DNA of 64,000 nt, taken from Agrobacterium albertimagni AOL15 (lineage in GTDB: Bacteria > Pseudomonadota > Alphaproteobacteria > Rhizobiales > Rhizobiaceae). The notes beneath the pieces were generated by a model. The model saw only the letters and a list, made by a program, of their open reading frames with translations. It did no database searches and was not told the DNA's origin. The stretch is taken from assembly GCF_000300855.1 (NCBI RefSeq), contig NZ_ALJF01000008.1:248001-312000 (forward strand), read 5' to 3'. The stretch's first letter is position 1. Every line of letters begins with the position of its first letter. Below, piece by piece: positions 43,823 to 52,734 of the stretch. The position numbers were made by a program, and so were the translations under genes.

Positions 43823-44725
43823 ATGGCGAGCTCGTCGCATACCGGTCGACCCAACAAGCTGTTTCGCAATCTGAACGCCAAGATCGCGTCCATTCCCATG
43901 GTGCTGACCGCGATGGTCATCTTCCTTGGAGGGACCGTCTGGACGGTCGTCTATTCCTTCACCAATTCACGGCTCTTGCCGCGCGCCAATTTCATTGGCT
44001 TCGAGCAGTATGAACGTCTGTGGGACGCGCCGCGATGGATCATTTCGATCCAGAACCTGGCGATCTACGGCATCCTCTCGCTGATCTTCTCGATCGTGAT
44101 CGGGTTCGTGCTGGCAGCACTGATGGATCAGAAAATTCGCTTTGAAAACGCGTTTCGCACGATCTTTCTCTATCCCTTCGCGCTGTCCTTCATCGTCACC
44201 GGCCTCGTCTGGCAATGGATCCTGAACCCGGATTTCGGGGTGCAGTCGATCGTGCGGTCGTTGGGCTGGGAGACCTTCTCCTTCAATCCGCTCTACAATT
44301 CGGACATCGTGATCTACGGCATCCTGATCGCCGGTCTCTGGCAGGGGACGGGTCTGGTGATGTGCCTATTGCTTGCGGGTCTGCGCGGCATCGACGAAGA
44401 CATCTGGAAGGCCTCGCGCGTCGACGGCATTCCCATGTGGCGGACCTATCTCTTCATCATCATCCCGATGATGCGCCCGGTCTTCATCACCACGCTGGTC
44501 ATCATCACATCCGGCATCGTCCGCCTCTACGACCTCGTTGTCGCCCAGACCAGCGGCGGTCCCGGCATCGCCTCCGAAGTCCCGGCCAAATACGTCTACG
44601 ACTACATGTTCCAGGCGCAGAACCTCGGTCAGGGCTTTGCCGCCTCGACCATGATGCTGCTGACGGTCGCCATCGTCATCATTCCCTGGGCCTATCTCGA
44701 ATTCGGAGGAAAAAAGCGTGGCTAA
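43823..44725 (+). CDS. Sugar ABC transporter permease (MalF type)
   Basis: 300-residue inner-membrane protein with six predicted helices and the binding-protein-dependent transport loop (EDIWKASRVDGIPMWRTYLF, the EAA-G motif) near residue 195. It forms the channel with the next permease. RBS GAGGAGG precedes the ATG. Its stop overlaps the following GTG start by 8 bases. Confidence 0.93.
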   Translation: MASSSHTGRPNKLFRNLNAKIASIPMVLTAMVIFLGGTVWTVVYSFTNSRLLPRANFIGFEQYERLWDAPRWIISIQNLAIYGILSLIFSIVIGFVLAALMDQKIRFENAFRTIFLYPFALSFIVTGLVWQWILNPDFGVQSIVRSLGWETFSFNPLYNSDIVIYGILIAGLWQGTGLVMCLLLAGLRGIDEDIWKASRVDGIPMWRTYLFIIIPMMRPVFITTLVIITSGIVRLYDLVVAQTSGGPGIASEVPAKYVYDYMFQAQNLGQGFAASTMMLLTVAIVIIPWAYLEFGGKKRG

Positions 44726-45677
44726 TCCCGGTTCTCTCAACGCTGCCGCCGCCGGTTTCGATGCGGTCTCCGGTCAGGTTGGCTCCGACCATGTCGGCTC
44801 GGGCCCACGCGGGGCCAAGCCGAAGCGCACCTTCTCGGGGCGCAACATCATGCTCTACGGATCGCTGATTTTCTTTGCGATCTACTATCTGATCCCGCTC
44901 TACGTGATGATCGTGACGTCGCTGAAGGGCATGCCGGAGATTCGTCTGGGCAATATCTTCTCGCCACCGATGGAGATCACCTTCGAGCCCTGGGTCAAGG
45001 CCTGGGCGACCGCCTGCACCGGCCTCAATTGCGATGGTCTGTCGCGCGGCTTCTGGAATTCGGTGCGGATCACCGTGCCTTCGACACTGATTTCGATCCT
45101 GATCGCCTCGGTCAATGGTTATGCGCTTGCCAACTGGCGTTTCAAGGGTGCGGAACTGTTCTTCACCATCCTGATCATCGGCGCCTTCATTCCCTACCAG
45201 GTCATGATCTATCCGATCGTCATCGTGCTGCGTGAACTCGGCATCTACGGCACGCTGACCGGCCTCGTCGTCGTGCATACGATCTTCGGCATGCCGATCC
45301 TCACTCTTCTGTTCCGCAACTACTTCACCTCGCTGCCGGAAGAGCTGTTCAAGGCGGCCCGCATTGATGGGGCAGGGTTCTGGCAAATCTATCTTCGGAT
45401 CATGCTGCCGATGTCGCTGCCGATCTTCGTCGTCGCCATGATCCTGCAGATCACCGGCATCTGGAACGACTTCCTGTTCGGCGTCGTGTTCACGAGGCCC
45501 GAATACTACCCGATGACGGTTCAGCTCAACAACATCGTCAATTCGGTCCAAGGCGTAAAGGAATACAACGTCAACATGGCCGCAACGTTGCTCACCGGCG
45601 CCGTGCCGCTTTTCGTCTACTTCGTTTCCGGACGTCTCTTTGTCCGGGGTATCGCCGCCGGCGCAGTCAAGGGTTAA
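44718..45677 (+). CDS. Sugar ABC transporter permease (MalG type)
   Basis: 319-residue inner-membrane protein with a ~35-residue polar N-terminus, six helices and the EAA motif (PEELFKAARIDGAGFWQIYL) near residue 210. GTG start with GGAGGA upstream, overlapping the previous gene. It pairs with the MalF-type subunit. Confidence 0.93.
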   Translation: MANPGSLNAAAAGFDAVSGQVGSDHVGSGPRGAKPKRTFSGRNIMLYGSLIFFAIYYLIPLYVMIVTSLKGMPEIRLGNIFSPPMEITFEPWVKAWATACTGLNCDGLSRGFWNSVRITVPSTLISILIASVNGYALANWRFKGAELFFTILIIGAFIPYQVMIYPIVIVLRELGIYGTLTGLVVVHTIFGMPILTLLFRNYFTSLPEELFKAARIDGAGFWQIYLRIMLPMSLPIFVVAMILQITGIWNDFLFGVVFTRPEYYPMTVQLNNIVNSVQGVKEYNVNMAATLLTGAVPLFVYFVSGRLFVRGIAAGAVKG

Positions 45678-45681
45678 GCTC

Positions 45682-46770
45682 ATGTCGCATAGTGTATCGA
45701 TCAAGGACCTCTCGTTGAGCTTCGGCGCCGTCAAGGTGCTGGAAAACCTCAATCTCGACATTGTCGACGGTGAGTTCATCGTTCTCCTGGGCTCATCCGG
45801 TTGCGGCAAGTCCACGCTCTTGAACTGCATCGCTGGACTGCTCGAGCCGACCGACGGGCAGATCTTCATCAAGGGCAAGAACGTCACCTGGGAAGAGCCC
45901 AAGGACCGCGGCATCGGCATGGTGTTCCAGTCCTATGCGCTCTATCCGCAGATGTCGGTGAAGAAGAACCTCTCCTTCGGCCTGCAGGTCGCCAAGATGC
46001 CGAAGGACGAAATCGAAAAGCGCGTCCAGCGCGCGGCCGACATCCTGCAGATCGGGCCGCTGCTCGACCGCAAGCCGTCGGCATTGTCCGGTGGTCAACG
46101 TCAGCGCGTGGCGATCGGGCGCGCGCTGGTCCGCGACGTCGACGTCTTCCTCTTCGACGAGCCGCTGTCGAACCTCGACGCCAAGCTGCGCTCGGAGCTG
46201 CGCGTCGAGATCAAGCGCCTGCACCAGAACCTCAAGAACACGATGATCTACGTCACCCATGACCAGATCGAGGCCCTGACGCTCGCAGACCGTATCGCGA
46301 TCATGAAGAGCGGCGAGATCCAGCAGCTTGCCGATTCGAACACGATCTACAACCAGCCGCGAAACCTCTTCGTTGCCGGCTTCATCGGTTCTCCGTCGAT
46401 GAACTTCCTGCATGGCGATCTAGTCAATGAAGGCGGCGAGATCTTCTTCCGCACCCATGACGTGCTCTTCTCGCTGAAGGGGTACCGCTCGCAAGAGACC
46501 CTGACGGGTGGGCGCAAGGTCGTGCTGGGCGTGCGTCCGGAGCATATCAAGGTCGATGAAGAGGCCGGCATCGGCGAGTTGCACGAGGCGATCGTCGACA
46601 TCGAGGAGCCGATGGGCGCCGACAATCTGCTCTGGCTGAAGCATGCTGGCCACACGATGTCGGTCCGCATCGGCGGCACCCGCCGCTATGCGCCGGGCGC
46701 CAAGGTTCGCCTCGGCTTCGACATGGAAGTTGCTTCCCTTTTTGATGCGCAGACCGAAGAGCGCATCTGA
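45682..46770 (+). CDS. Sugar ABC transporter ATP-binding protein (MsmK/UgpC type)
   Basis: 362-residue ATPase. Walker A is GSSGCGKST, the signature is LSGGQRQRVAIGRALVRD, Walker B ends VFLFDEPLSNLDAKLR, and a C-terminal TOBE/OB region (from about residue 240) is of the kind that receives regulation in carbohydrate importers. The start at 45682 is 4 bases after the permease stop; an upstream in-frame start overlaps the permease. A terminator-like hairpin follows. Confidence 0.94.
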   Translation: MSHSVSIKDLSLSFGAVKVLENLNLDIVDGEFIVLLGSSGCGKSTLLNCIAGLLEPTDGQIFIKGKNVTWEEPKDRGIGMVFQSYALYPQMSVKKNLSFGLQVAKMPKDEIEKRVQRAADILQIGPLLDRKPSALSGGQRQRVAIGRALVRDVDVFLFDEPLSNLDAKLRSELRVEIKRLHQNLKNTMIYVTHDQIEALTLADRIAIMKSGEIQQLADSNTIYNQPRNLFVAGFIGSPSMNFLHGDLVNEGGEIFFRTHDVLFSLKGYRSQETLTGGRKVVLGVRPEHIKVDEEAGIGELHEAIVDIEEPMGADNLLWLKHAGHTMSVRIGGTRRYAPGAKVRLGFDMEVASLFDAQTEERI

Positions 46771-46783
46771 AACGTTCCCCCCT

Positions 46784-46815
46784 GCGTCCCGGCCTGTGAC
46801 CGGGGCGCCTTTTTC
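46784..46815 (+). terminator. Hairpin with T-run after the ATPase gene
   Basis: GCGTCCCGG pairs with CCGGGGCGC (one G-T pair) around a 7-base loop, followed by CCTTTTTC. It lies 14 bases after the ATPase stop and 19 before the next start, so it probably causes partial termination within the operon. Confidence 0.7.
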
Positions 46816-46833
46816 TTCTGCAGGACTGATGTC

Positions 46834-49293
46834 ATGAACCAGAATGCGACCAGCGGCGTCATCGATCTTCACGGCGAATGGCAGCTTGCCTCCGTCGATG
46901 GCGACCACCAAGCGGCGATCACGCTGCCCGGCGACGTGCATTCGGCGCTCCATGCTGCGGGCCTGATCCCCGATCCCTATTTCGGCCGCAACGAAGAGGC
47001 GGTGCAATGGGTTGCCGAGCGTGACTGGGCGGTGGAACGCCAAGTGGTGGTGCCCGACATTTCCGGTAGCTGGTATCTCGACATAGACTATCTCGACACG
47101 GTCGCCGTCGTCTTCGTCAATGACGTGCCGGTTCTTTCAGCCGACAACTGCTTCCGCCGCTATCGGCCCGATGTCAGCCATGCGCTTCAGCCGGGCGAGA
47201 ACACCATCCGCATCGTCTTCCATTCGAGCATCACGGCCGGCGCCGAGCGCCAGGCGCGCCAGCCCTTCTACATTCCCTATTCGACCGCCAATTCTCCGAT
47301 CCCAAACGGCAACATGCTGCGCAAGCCGCAATGCCATTTCGGCTGGGACTGGAACATCGCGATCGCCCCCCTCGGGATCTACGGCACACTCGCGCTGAAG
47401 AAGCTCGACCCTGCCCGCATCGAGCATGTGGAGACCGAGCAACTCCACCATGCCGACGGTCATGTCGAGCTCAAGGTTACCGCTACCATCCACTCGGTGG
47501 AGCCTGCCGTCGTGCCGGTGCATTTCGACCTGGATGGTGAGCGTGTGCGCCTGGACGTCGGCATTGCCGCCGGCGAAACGAAAGTCGTGCATGTCTTCGA
47601 AATCGAAAACCCGCGCCTCTGGTGGCCGGCCGGCTCTGGCGAGCAGGCTCTCTATGCGCTGACGGTCGACCTGCCGACGGAAAGCGTCACCCGTCAGATC
47701 GGTTTGCGCACCGTCGAGCTGATCACCGATCCGGACGAGGCCGGCAGCCGCTTTGCGCTCAAGGTCAACGGCCGCGAGATCTTCTGCCGTGGCGCCAACT
47801 GGATCCCGGCGGATGCGCTTTTCTCGCGTTCGTCGGAAGAGAAGACCACGGACCTGCTGCAGTCCGCCGCCGACGCCCACATGAACATGATCCGTATCTG
47901 GGGCGGTGGTTTCTACGAGGCCGACTGGTTCTACGATCTCTGCGACCGGCTGGGCCTGATGGTCTGGCAGGATTTCATGTTCGCCTGCAACCTCTACCCT
48001 TGCACCGAAGACTTCCTCGACAATGTCGCCCATGAGGTCGAATACCAGGTCAAACGCCTGTCGAGCCACGCCTCCATCGTCATCTGGTGCGGCGACAATG
48101 AGCTTGTCGGTGCGCTCACATGGTTCAAGGAATCGATCGACAACCGCGACCGCTATCTCGTCGCCTATGACCGCCTCAATCGCGTCATCGAACAGGGGGT
48201 CAAGAAGTCGTTCCCGCAAGGCATCTGGTGGCCGTCGAGCCCGGCCTCGGGCTATCTCGACTATGGCGACGCCTGGCATGCCGATGGCTCCGGTGACATG
48301 CATTATTGGTCGGTCTGGCACGAGAACAAGAGCTTCGATAATTACCGAACTATCAAACCGCGCTTCTGCTCGGAATTCGGCTTCCAGTCCTATACCTCGC
48401 TGCCGGTCATCGAGAGCTTTGCCGACAAGACCGACATGAACATCGCTTCGCCGGTGATCGAGCTGCATCAGAAGAATGCCGGCGGCAACGAGCGGATCGC
48501 AGGCACCATGTTCCGCTATTTCCGCTTCCCCAAGGATTTCGCCAATTTCGTCTATCTGAGCCAGATCCAGCAGGGCCTCGCGATCAAGACCGCCGTCGAA
48601 TATTGGCGGTCGCTGAAGCCCCATTGCATGGGCACAATCTATTGGCAGCTCAACGACACATGGCCGGTCGCCTCGTGGTCCAGCCTCGATTACGGTGGCA
48701 GCTGGAAGGCTATGCACTACATGGTGCGCCGCTTCTTCCAGCCGGTCGCGGTCGCTGCCATTCCATCCGAGGACGGCGCGAGCATCGCGCTCTCCATGGT
48801 GAACGACACGCTCGCCACCGTCACCATCGACGCCAATCTTTTCGTCCTGACGCTGTCGGGCGAGCGCATTCCGCTCAAAAGCGTGCAGGGCGATTGCGGT
48901 CCGGATGCCGCGGATGTGCTGGTGACACTCGATGCCAACGAGATCCCGGCCGATGGCCTGCTCGCCTGGAACTTCAGTGCTTCCAACGGCATGAGCGGGG
49001 AGGGGCATTTCATCAATGGCACCTATAAGGCACTCGATCTCGAACCGTCACGGCTTGAAACCTCGGTCACGCCGACCGGCGACGGTGCGTTCGAGGTGAC
49101 GGTCTCCGCGCGGGGTCTTGCACTCTTCGTCATGCTCGAAAGCGCAACCCCCGGCCGCTATTCGGACAACGCCTTCGACCTTTCGGCAGGCGAGAGCTGT
49201 CGCATCATCTTCACACCCGAGACCGCGCTTCCCGCCGGCACCGTGCCTGACTTCCGCATCTACGATCTCTACAGCTGCCAGTCGGCGGACTGA
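46834..49293 (+). CDS. GH2 beta-mannosidase-like glycoside hydrolase
   Basis: 819-residue cytoplasmic family 2 glycosidase with no signal peptide. It has a sugar-binding jelly-roll N-domain (GEWQLASVDGDHQAAITLPG near residue 12), an Ig-like domain and the TIM barrel with NMIRIWGGGFYEADWFYDLC near 350. The acid/base is E423 (WCGDNE) and the nucleophile E514 (FCSEFGFQS). The FHFGWDWNIAI-like segment (CHFGWDWN) and the C-terminal beta domain match beta-mannosidases. It would split imported beta-linked oligosaccharides. Mannosidase specificity is family-based. Confidence 0.9.
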   Translation: MNQNATSGVIDLHGEWQLASVDGDHQAAITLPGDVHSALHAAGLIPDPYFGRNEEAVQWVAERDWAVERQVVVPDISGSWYLDIDYLDTVAVVFVNDVPVLSADNCFRRYRPDVSHALQPGENTIRIVFHSSITAGAERQARQPFYIPYSTANSPIPNGNMLRKPQCHFGWDWNIAIAPLGIYGTLALKKLDPARIEHVETEQLHHADGHVELKVTATIHSVEPAVVPVHFDLDGERVRLDVGIAAGETKVVHVFEIENPRLWWPAGSGEQALYALTVDLPTESVTRQIGLRTVELITDPDEAGSRFALKVNGREIFCRGANWIPADALFSRSSEEKTTDLLQSAADAHMNMIRIWGGGFYEADWFYDLCDRLGLMVWQDFMFACNLYPCTEDFLDNVAHEVEYQVKRLSSHASIVIWCGDNELVGALTWFKESIDNRDRYLVAYDRLNRVIEQGVKKSFPQGIWWPSSPASGYLDYGDAWHADGSGDMHYWSVWHENKSFDNYRTIKPRFCSEFGFQSYTSLPVIESFADKTDMNIASPVIELHQKNAGGNERIAGTMFRYFRFPKDFANFVYLSQIQQGLAIKTAVEYWRSLKPHCMGTIYWQLNDTWPVASWSSLDYGGSWKAMHYMVRRFFQPVAVAAIPSEDGASIALSMVNDTLATVTIDANLFVLTLSGERIPLKSVQGDCGPDAADVLVTLDANEIPADGLLAWNFSASNGMSGEGHFINGTYKALDLEPSRLETSVTPTGDGAFEVTVSARGLALFVMLESATPGRYSDNAFDLSAGESCRIIFTPETALPAGTVPDFRIYDLYSCQSAD

Positions 49294-49356
49294 CAGCCAT
49301 TATATCAAAGGTTCTGGGCGCCCGATCCAGGACTAAACGAGGAGGAGACTATCCCC

Positions 49357-50118
49357 ATGACCAAACTCGGTTTCCAGCTTTACAGCGCCCGCAATTTCCA
49401 GCCCTTCAGCGGCATCTATCCGAAGCTCCAGGCCGCCGGCTACAGTGAGGTCGAGGGTTACGGCGCGCTCTACGCATCGCTTGCCGACGGCGAGCTTGAC
49501 GCTTTCCGTAAGGAGCTCGATGACAGCGGCCTGACCATGCCGACCGCCCATTTCGGCCTCGACATGATCGAGAACGATCCTGCCCGTGTCATCAAGATCG
49601 CCAACACGCTCGGCATCGAGGCGGTCTACTGCCCCTATCTGATGCCCGACCAGCGCCCGACGGATGCGAGCGGCTGGTTCGCCTTTGGTCAACGCCTGCA
49701 GGCCGCCGGCAAGCCGCTGCGCGATGCCGGCCTCGTTTTCGGCTGGCACAATCACGACTTCGAATTCGCGGCGCTTCCCGACGGATCCACACCTCAGGAG
49801 CAGATCTTCGCCGGTGGCCCGGAACTCGACTGGGAAGCCGATATCGCCTGGGTCATCCGCGGCGGCGCCGATCCCTTCGCCTGGATCGAAAGCTACGGCA
49901 AGCGCATCAGCGCCGTGCACGTCAAGGATATCGCGCCAGCAGGCGAGAATACTGACGAAGACGGCTGGGCTGATGTTGGCCATGGCACAGTCGACTGGAA
50001 GGGTCTGATCGCGGCGCTCAAATCCACCCGCGTCAAGCATTTCGTCGTCGAGCACGATAATCCTAGGGATATCGACCGGCTGATCACCCGCTCGATCGCC
50101 TCCTTCAACACCTATTGA
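49357..50118 (+). CDS. TIM-barrel sugar phosphate isomerase/epimerase family protein
   Basis: 253-residue AP-endonuclease-2-like TIM barrel. Metal-site candidates include E32 (SEVEGYG region), E-x-H segments WHNHDFEF near residue 129, D in LDWEADIAW and HVKDI near 187, and E in FVVEHD near 230. Members include isomerases, epimerases and 3-keto-glycoside-cleaving enzymes; the reaction is unknown. It lies 63 bases after the mannosidase with an AGGAGGAG ribosome site, and 27 bases before a Gfo/Idh oxidoreductase, a combination often seen in 3-keto-sugar pathways. Confidence 0.83.
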   Translation: MTKLGFQLYSARNFQPFSGIYPKLQAAGYSEVEGYGALYASLADGELDAFRKELDDSGLTMPTAHFGLDMIENDPARVIKIANTLGIEAVYCPYLMPDQRPTDASGWFAFGQRLQAAGKPLRDAGLVFGWHNHDFEFAALPDGSTPQEQIFAGGPELDWEADIAWVIRGGADPFAWIESYGKRISAVHVKDIAPAGENTDEDGWADVGHGTVDWKGLIAALKSTRVKHFVVEHDNPRDIDRLITRSIASFNTY

Positions 50119-50145
50119 ACTCATCGCAGCAAGCAGGACATTTCC

Positions 50146-51279
50146 ATGGCACGCGAACTTGGCGTCGGCATCATCGGATGCGGCAATATCTCCACCACCT
50201 ACTTCTCGTTGGCGCCGCTGTTTCGCGGTCTCAAGGTTGTCGCCTGCGCGGATATCAATCCGGCAGCGGCGGAATCCCGGGCCACCGAATACGGCGTCAA
50301 GGCCCAGACCATCGATGAACTCCTCGCCAATCCCGAGGTTGATATCGTCGTCAATCTGACGATCCCGGACGCGCATTATCCGGTGTCGAAGCAGATCCTT
50401 GAAGCCGGCAAACACGTCTATTCGGAAAAGCCGCTGGTTCTCTCGCTCGAACAGGGCGAGGACCTGCGTGCCATCGCCAAGGCCAAGGGCCTGTCGGTCG
50501 GCTGCGCGCCCGACACCTTCCTCGGCGGCGCCCACCAGCTGGCGCGCGCCTATATCGACAAGGGCGGCATCGGCCGCGTCACGTCGGGCACTTGCCACGT
50601 GATGAGCCCCGGCATGGAGATGTGGCATCCGAACCCGGACTTCTTCTTCCTGCCCGGCGGCGGCCCGATCCTCGATCTCGGCCCTTACTACATCGCCAAC
50701 CTGATCAATCTGATCGGCCCGGTCAAGCGGGTCGCGGCGCTTACCTCCATGGCGAACGAGACCCGGACCATCACCAGCCAGCCCCGCAACGGCGAGACGA
50801 TCCCGGTGAAGACGCCCACCAACATCCATGCGCTTCTGGAATTCCAGAATGGTGCGACGATCACGCTCTCGGCCAGCTGGGATGTCTGGAGTCACCGCCA
50901 CGCCAATATGGAACTCTACGGCACGGATGGCTCGCTCTATGTCCCGGACCCGAACTTCTTCGGTGGTGTCGTCGAAGCCTCCGGTCGCGACAAGAACATC
51001 CAGCCGCTCGAAGCCTGGGACCATCCCTTTGGTCGCAACAACCAGGAAAGCCCGCAAGGCCCGCGCGCCAATTACCGCACGGCAGGCCTTGCCGACATGG
51101 CAGTGGCGATCCTCGAAGGCCGCGATGCCCGCTGCTCGCTCGACCGCACCCTGCACGGCGTTGATGTGATGGTGTCGATTCTGAAGTCGGGTGAAACGGG
51201 TGAATTCGTAACCCTGTCGACAACCTGCACTCAACCGGCTGCCCTGGGTATCGACGAAGCTCAGGCTCTGCTGCGCTGA
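50146..51279 (+). CDS. Gfo/Idh/MocA family oxidoreductase
   Basis: 377-residue NAD(P)-dependent dehydrogenase. The Rossmann loop is GVGIIGCGNISTTYFSLAP, the family catalytic Lys is in EKPLVLS (YSEKPL), and the C-terminal alpha/beta sheet domain follows with the HxxxD-like region GGGPILDLGPYYI. Such enzymes oxidise sugars, inositols or glycosides, commonly at C3. Paired with the preceding TIM-barrel gene it could act on the imported glycoside. No signal peptide. A palindromic repeat follows the stop. Confidence 0.87.
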   Translation: MARELGVGIIGCGNISTTYFSLAPLFRGLKVVACADINPAAAESRATEYGVKAQTIDELLANPEVDIVVNLTIPDAHYPVSKQILEAGKHVYSEKPLVLSLEQGEDLRAIAKAKGLSVGCAPDTFLGGAHQLARAYIDKGGIGRVTSGTCHVMSPGMEMWHPNPDFFFLPGGGPILDLGPYYIANLINLIGPVKRVAALTSMANETRTITSQPRNGETIPVKTPTNIHALLEFQNGATITLSASWDVWSHRHANMELYGTDGSLYVPDPNFFGGVVEASGRDKNIQPLEAWDHPFGRNNQESPQGPRANYRTAGLADMAVAILEGRDARCSLDRTLHGVDVMVSILKSGETGEFVTLSTTCTQPAALGIDEAQALLR

Positions 51280-51281
51280 TT

Positions 51282-51441
51282 TCCCCACCCCAACCCCTCC
51301 CCACAAGGGGGAGGGGCTTTTCCGCGTCTGCCTCTGGGATTCTGCTTCGTCTCCGCTAAGTTGCGGCTGGCGGAGAGCGGGAGGCGTCCCCGATTGGTCT
51401 CCCCCCTTGTGGGGGAGATGGCCGGCAGGCCAGAGGGGGGG
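51282..51441. repeat. Intergenic palindromic repeat cluster, C/G-run type
   Basis: Two hairpin modules: CCCCTCCCC...GGGGAGGGG (51294-51316) followed by CTTTT, and CTCCCCCCTTGTGGGGGAG near 51400-51418 followed by GGCCGGCAGGCC. Such extragenic repeats are frequent in Rhizobiaceae. The first hairpin with its T-run may also end the upstream transcript. Similar C/G-run ends occur in the element at 52541-52710. Confidence 0.65.
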
Positions 51442-51482
51442 CTTCGCATCGCTGAGCTATTGCATCTGGGAGAGAACCATCC

Positions 51483-52535
51483 ATGACCTATACCCCCGCC
51501 GAAAACCGCTATGAGCGGATGACCTATAATCGCTGCGGCAAGAGCGGGCTGAAGCTGCCGGCGATTTCGCTCGGCCTCTGGCACAATTTCGGCAACGACA
51601 CACCGCATTCCACCAAGCAGGCGATATGCCGCAGGGCTTTCGACCTCGGCATCACCCATTTCGACCTCGCCAACAATTACGGCCCGCCGGCAGGCTCGGC
51701 GGAAGAAGCCTTCGGCGAGATCCTCAAGACCGATTTTTGCGGTTACCGCGACGAGCTGATCATCTCTTCCAAGGCCGGCTACAACATGTGGCCTGGTCCT
51801 TACGGCGAATGGGGCAGCCGCAAGTATTTGATCGCTTCCTGCGACCAGAGCCTGAAGCGGATGGGCCTCGATTATGTCGATATCTTCTACTCGCACCGCT
51901 TCGATCCGGATACGCCGCTTGAGGAAACCTGCGGCGCGCTCGATCACATCGTCCGGTCGGGCAGGGCGCAGTATGTCGGCATTTCCTCCTACAATTCGAA
52001 GCGCACCCGCGAAGCCTACGAGATCCTCAAGAGCCTCGGCACACCGCTTCTGATCCACCAGCCGAGCTATTCGATGATCAATCGCTGGATCGAGGAAGAC
52101 GGATTGATCGACACCTTGGAAGAGCTCGGCGTCGGCTCGATCGTCTTCTCGCCGCTCGCGCAGGGCATGCTGACCTCGAAATACCTCAACGGCATTCCCG
52201 AGGGCACCCGCGCGACGCAGGACAAGTCGCTCGACCCGGGCTTCCTCAACGAGCGCAATCTCGAAAACATCCGTGGTCTCAACAAGATCGCGGAAAAGCG
52301 CGGCCAGACGCTGGCGCAGATGGCGCTGTCCTGGGTGCTGCGTGGCGGCCACATCACCACCGCCCTGATCGGCGCGTCGAAGCCCTCCCAGGTCGAGGAC
52401 TGCGTCAAGGCAATCGAGACGCCGGACTTTACTACCGAGGAGCTCGCTGAAATCGACGTCTTCGCCAAGGACGCCGACATCAACATCTGGGCGGCCTCTG
52501 CCGAGCGCAAGGGCCCGCCGCGGAAGAAGAAGTAG
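51483..52535 (+). CDS. Aldo/keto reductase, YghZ/Mgr-like
   Basis: 350-residue (alpha/beta)8 NADPH-dependent reductase. Candidate catalytic tetrad: Asp and Tyr in FDLANNYGPP, Lys in ISSKAGYNMWPGPYG and His in YSHRFDPDTPLEE. The long WPGPYGEWGSRKYLI loop matches the YghZ (L-glyceraldehyde 3-phosphate reductase)/potassium-channel-beta-like group. A GGGAGAG site precedes the ATG by 6-8 bases. It sits between two palindromic repeats, which may partly uncouple it from its neighbours. Substrate unknown. Confidence 0.88.
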   Translation: MTYTPAENRYERMTYNRCGKSGLKLPAISLGLWHNFGNDTPHSTKQAICRRAFDLGITHFDLANNYGPPAGSAEEAFGEILKTDFCGYRDELIISSKAGYNMWPGPYGEWGSRKYLIASCDQSLKRMGLDYVDIFYSHRFDPDTPLEETCGALDHIVRSGRAQYVGISSYNSKRTREAYEILKSLGTPLLIHQPSYSMINRWIEEDGLIDTLEELGVGSIVFSPLAQGMLTSKYLNGIPEGTRATQDKSLDPGFLNERNLENIRGLNKIAEKRGQTLAQMALSWVLRGGHITTALIGASKPSQVEDCVKAIETPDFTTEELAEIDVFAKDADINIWAASAERKGPPRKKK

Positions 52536-52540
52536 AAACC

Positions 52541-52710
52541 CATCTCCTCCCTTGCGGGGGAGAACGGGATTTCGGCAGCTTAGCGTCAGCTAAGTGCTAG
52601 AAATCCCAAGAGAGGGGCTTGTCAGTCAGGCAGCCCCTCTCCTGAAAAGTCTAGGGCTTTAGCCGAAGGCTCAAGCCCTGATTTTTCTTCCTCTCCCGCA
52701 GGGGGAGAGG
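52541..52710. repeat. Intergenic palindromic repeat cluster, second element
   Basis: It contains GGGATTTC (52566-52573) pairing with GAAATCCC (52600-52607), with an inner CTTAGC/GCTAAG stem, and AGGGCTTTAGCC (52653-52664) pairing with GGCTCAAGCCCT (52668-52679) followed by GATTTTTC. Outer arms are C-rich (CTCCTCCC) and G-rich (GGGGGAGAGG). Appears to be mosaic REP-like DNA; the second stem may act as a terminator. Confidence 0.65.
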
Positions 52711-52734
52711 TAAGTGCGGAGGAGAAAACACGCC

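Noticed and set aside
47137..49008. 623-codon minus-strand frame opposite the GH2 gene
   Set aside because: The plus-strand beta-mannosidase has catalytic residues in place; the antisense frame has no motif.
49333..51306. 657-codon minus-strand frame opposite the TIM-barrel and Gfo/Idh genes
   Set aside because: Covers two real genes and their gap; no domain.
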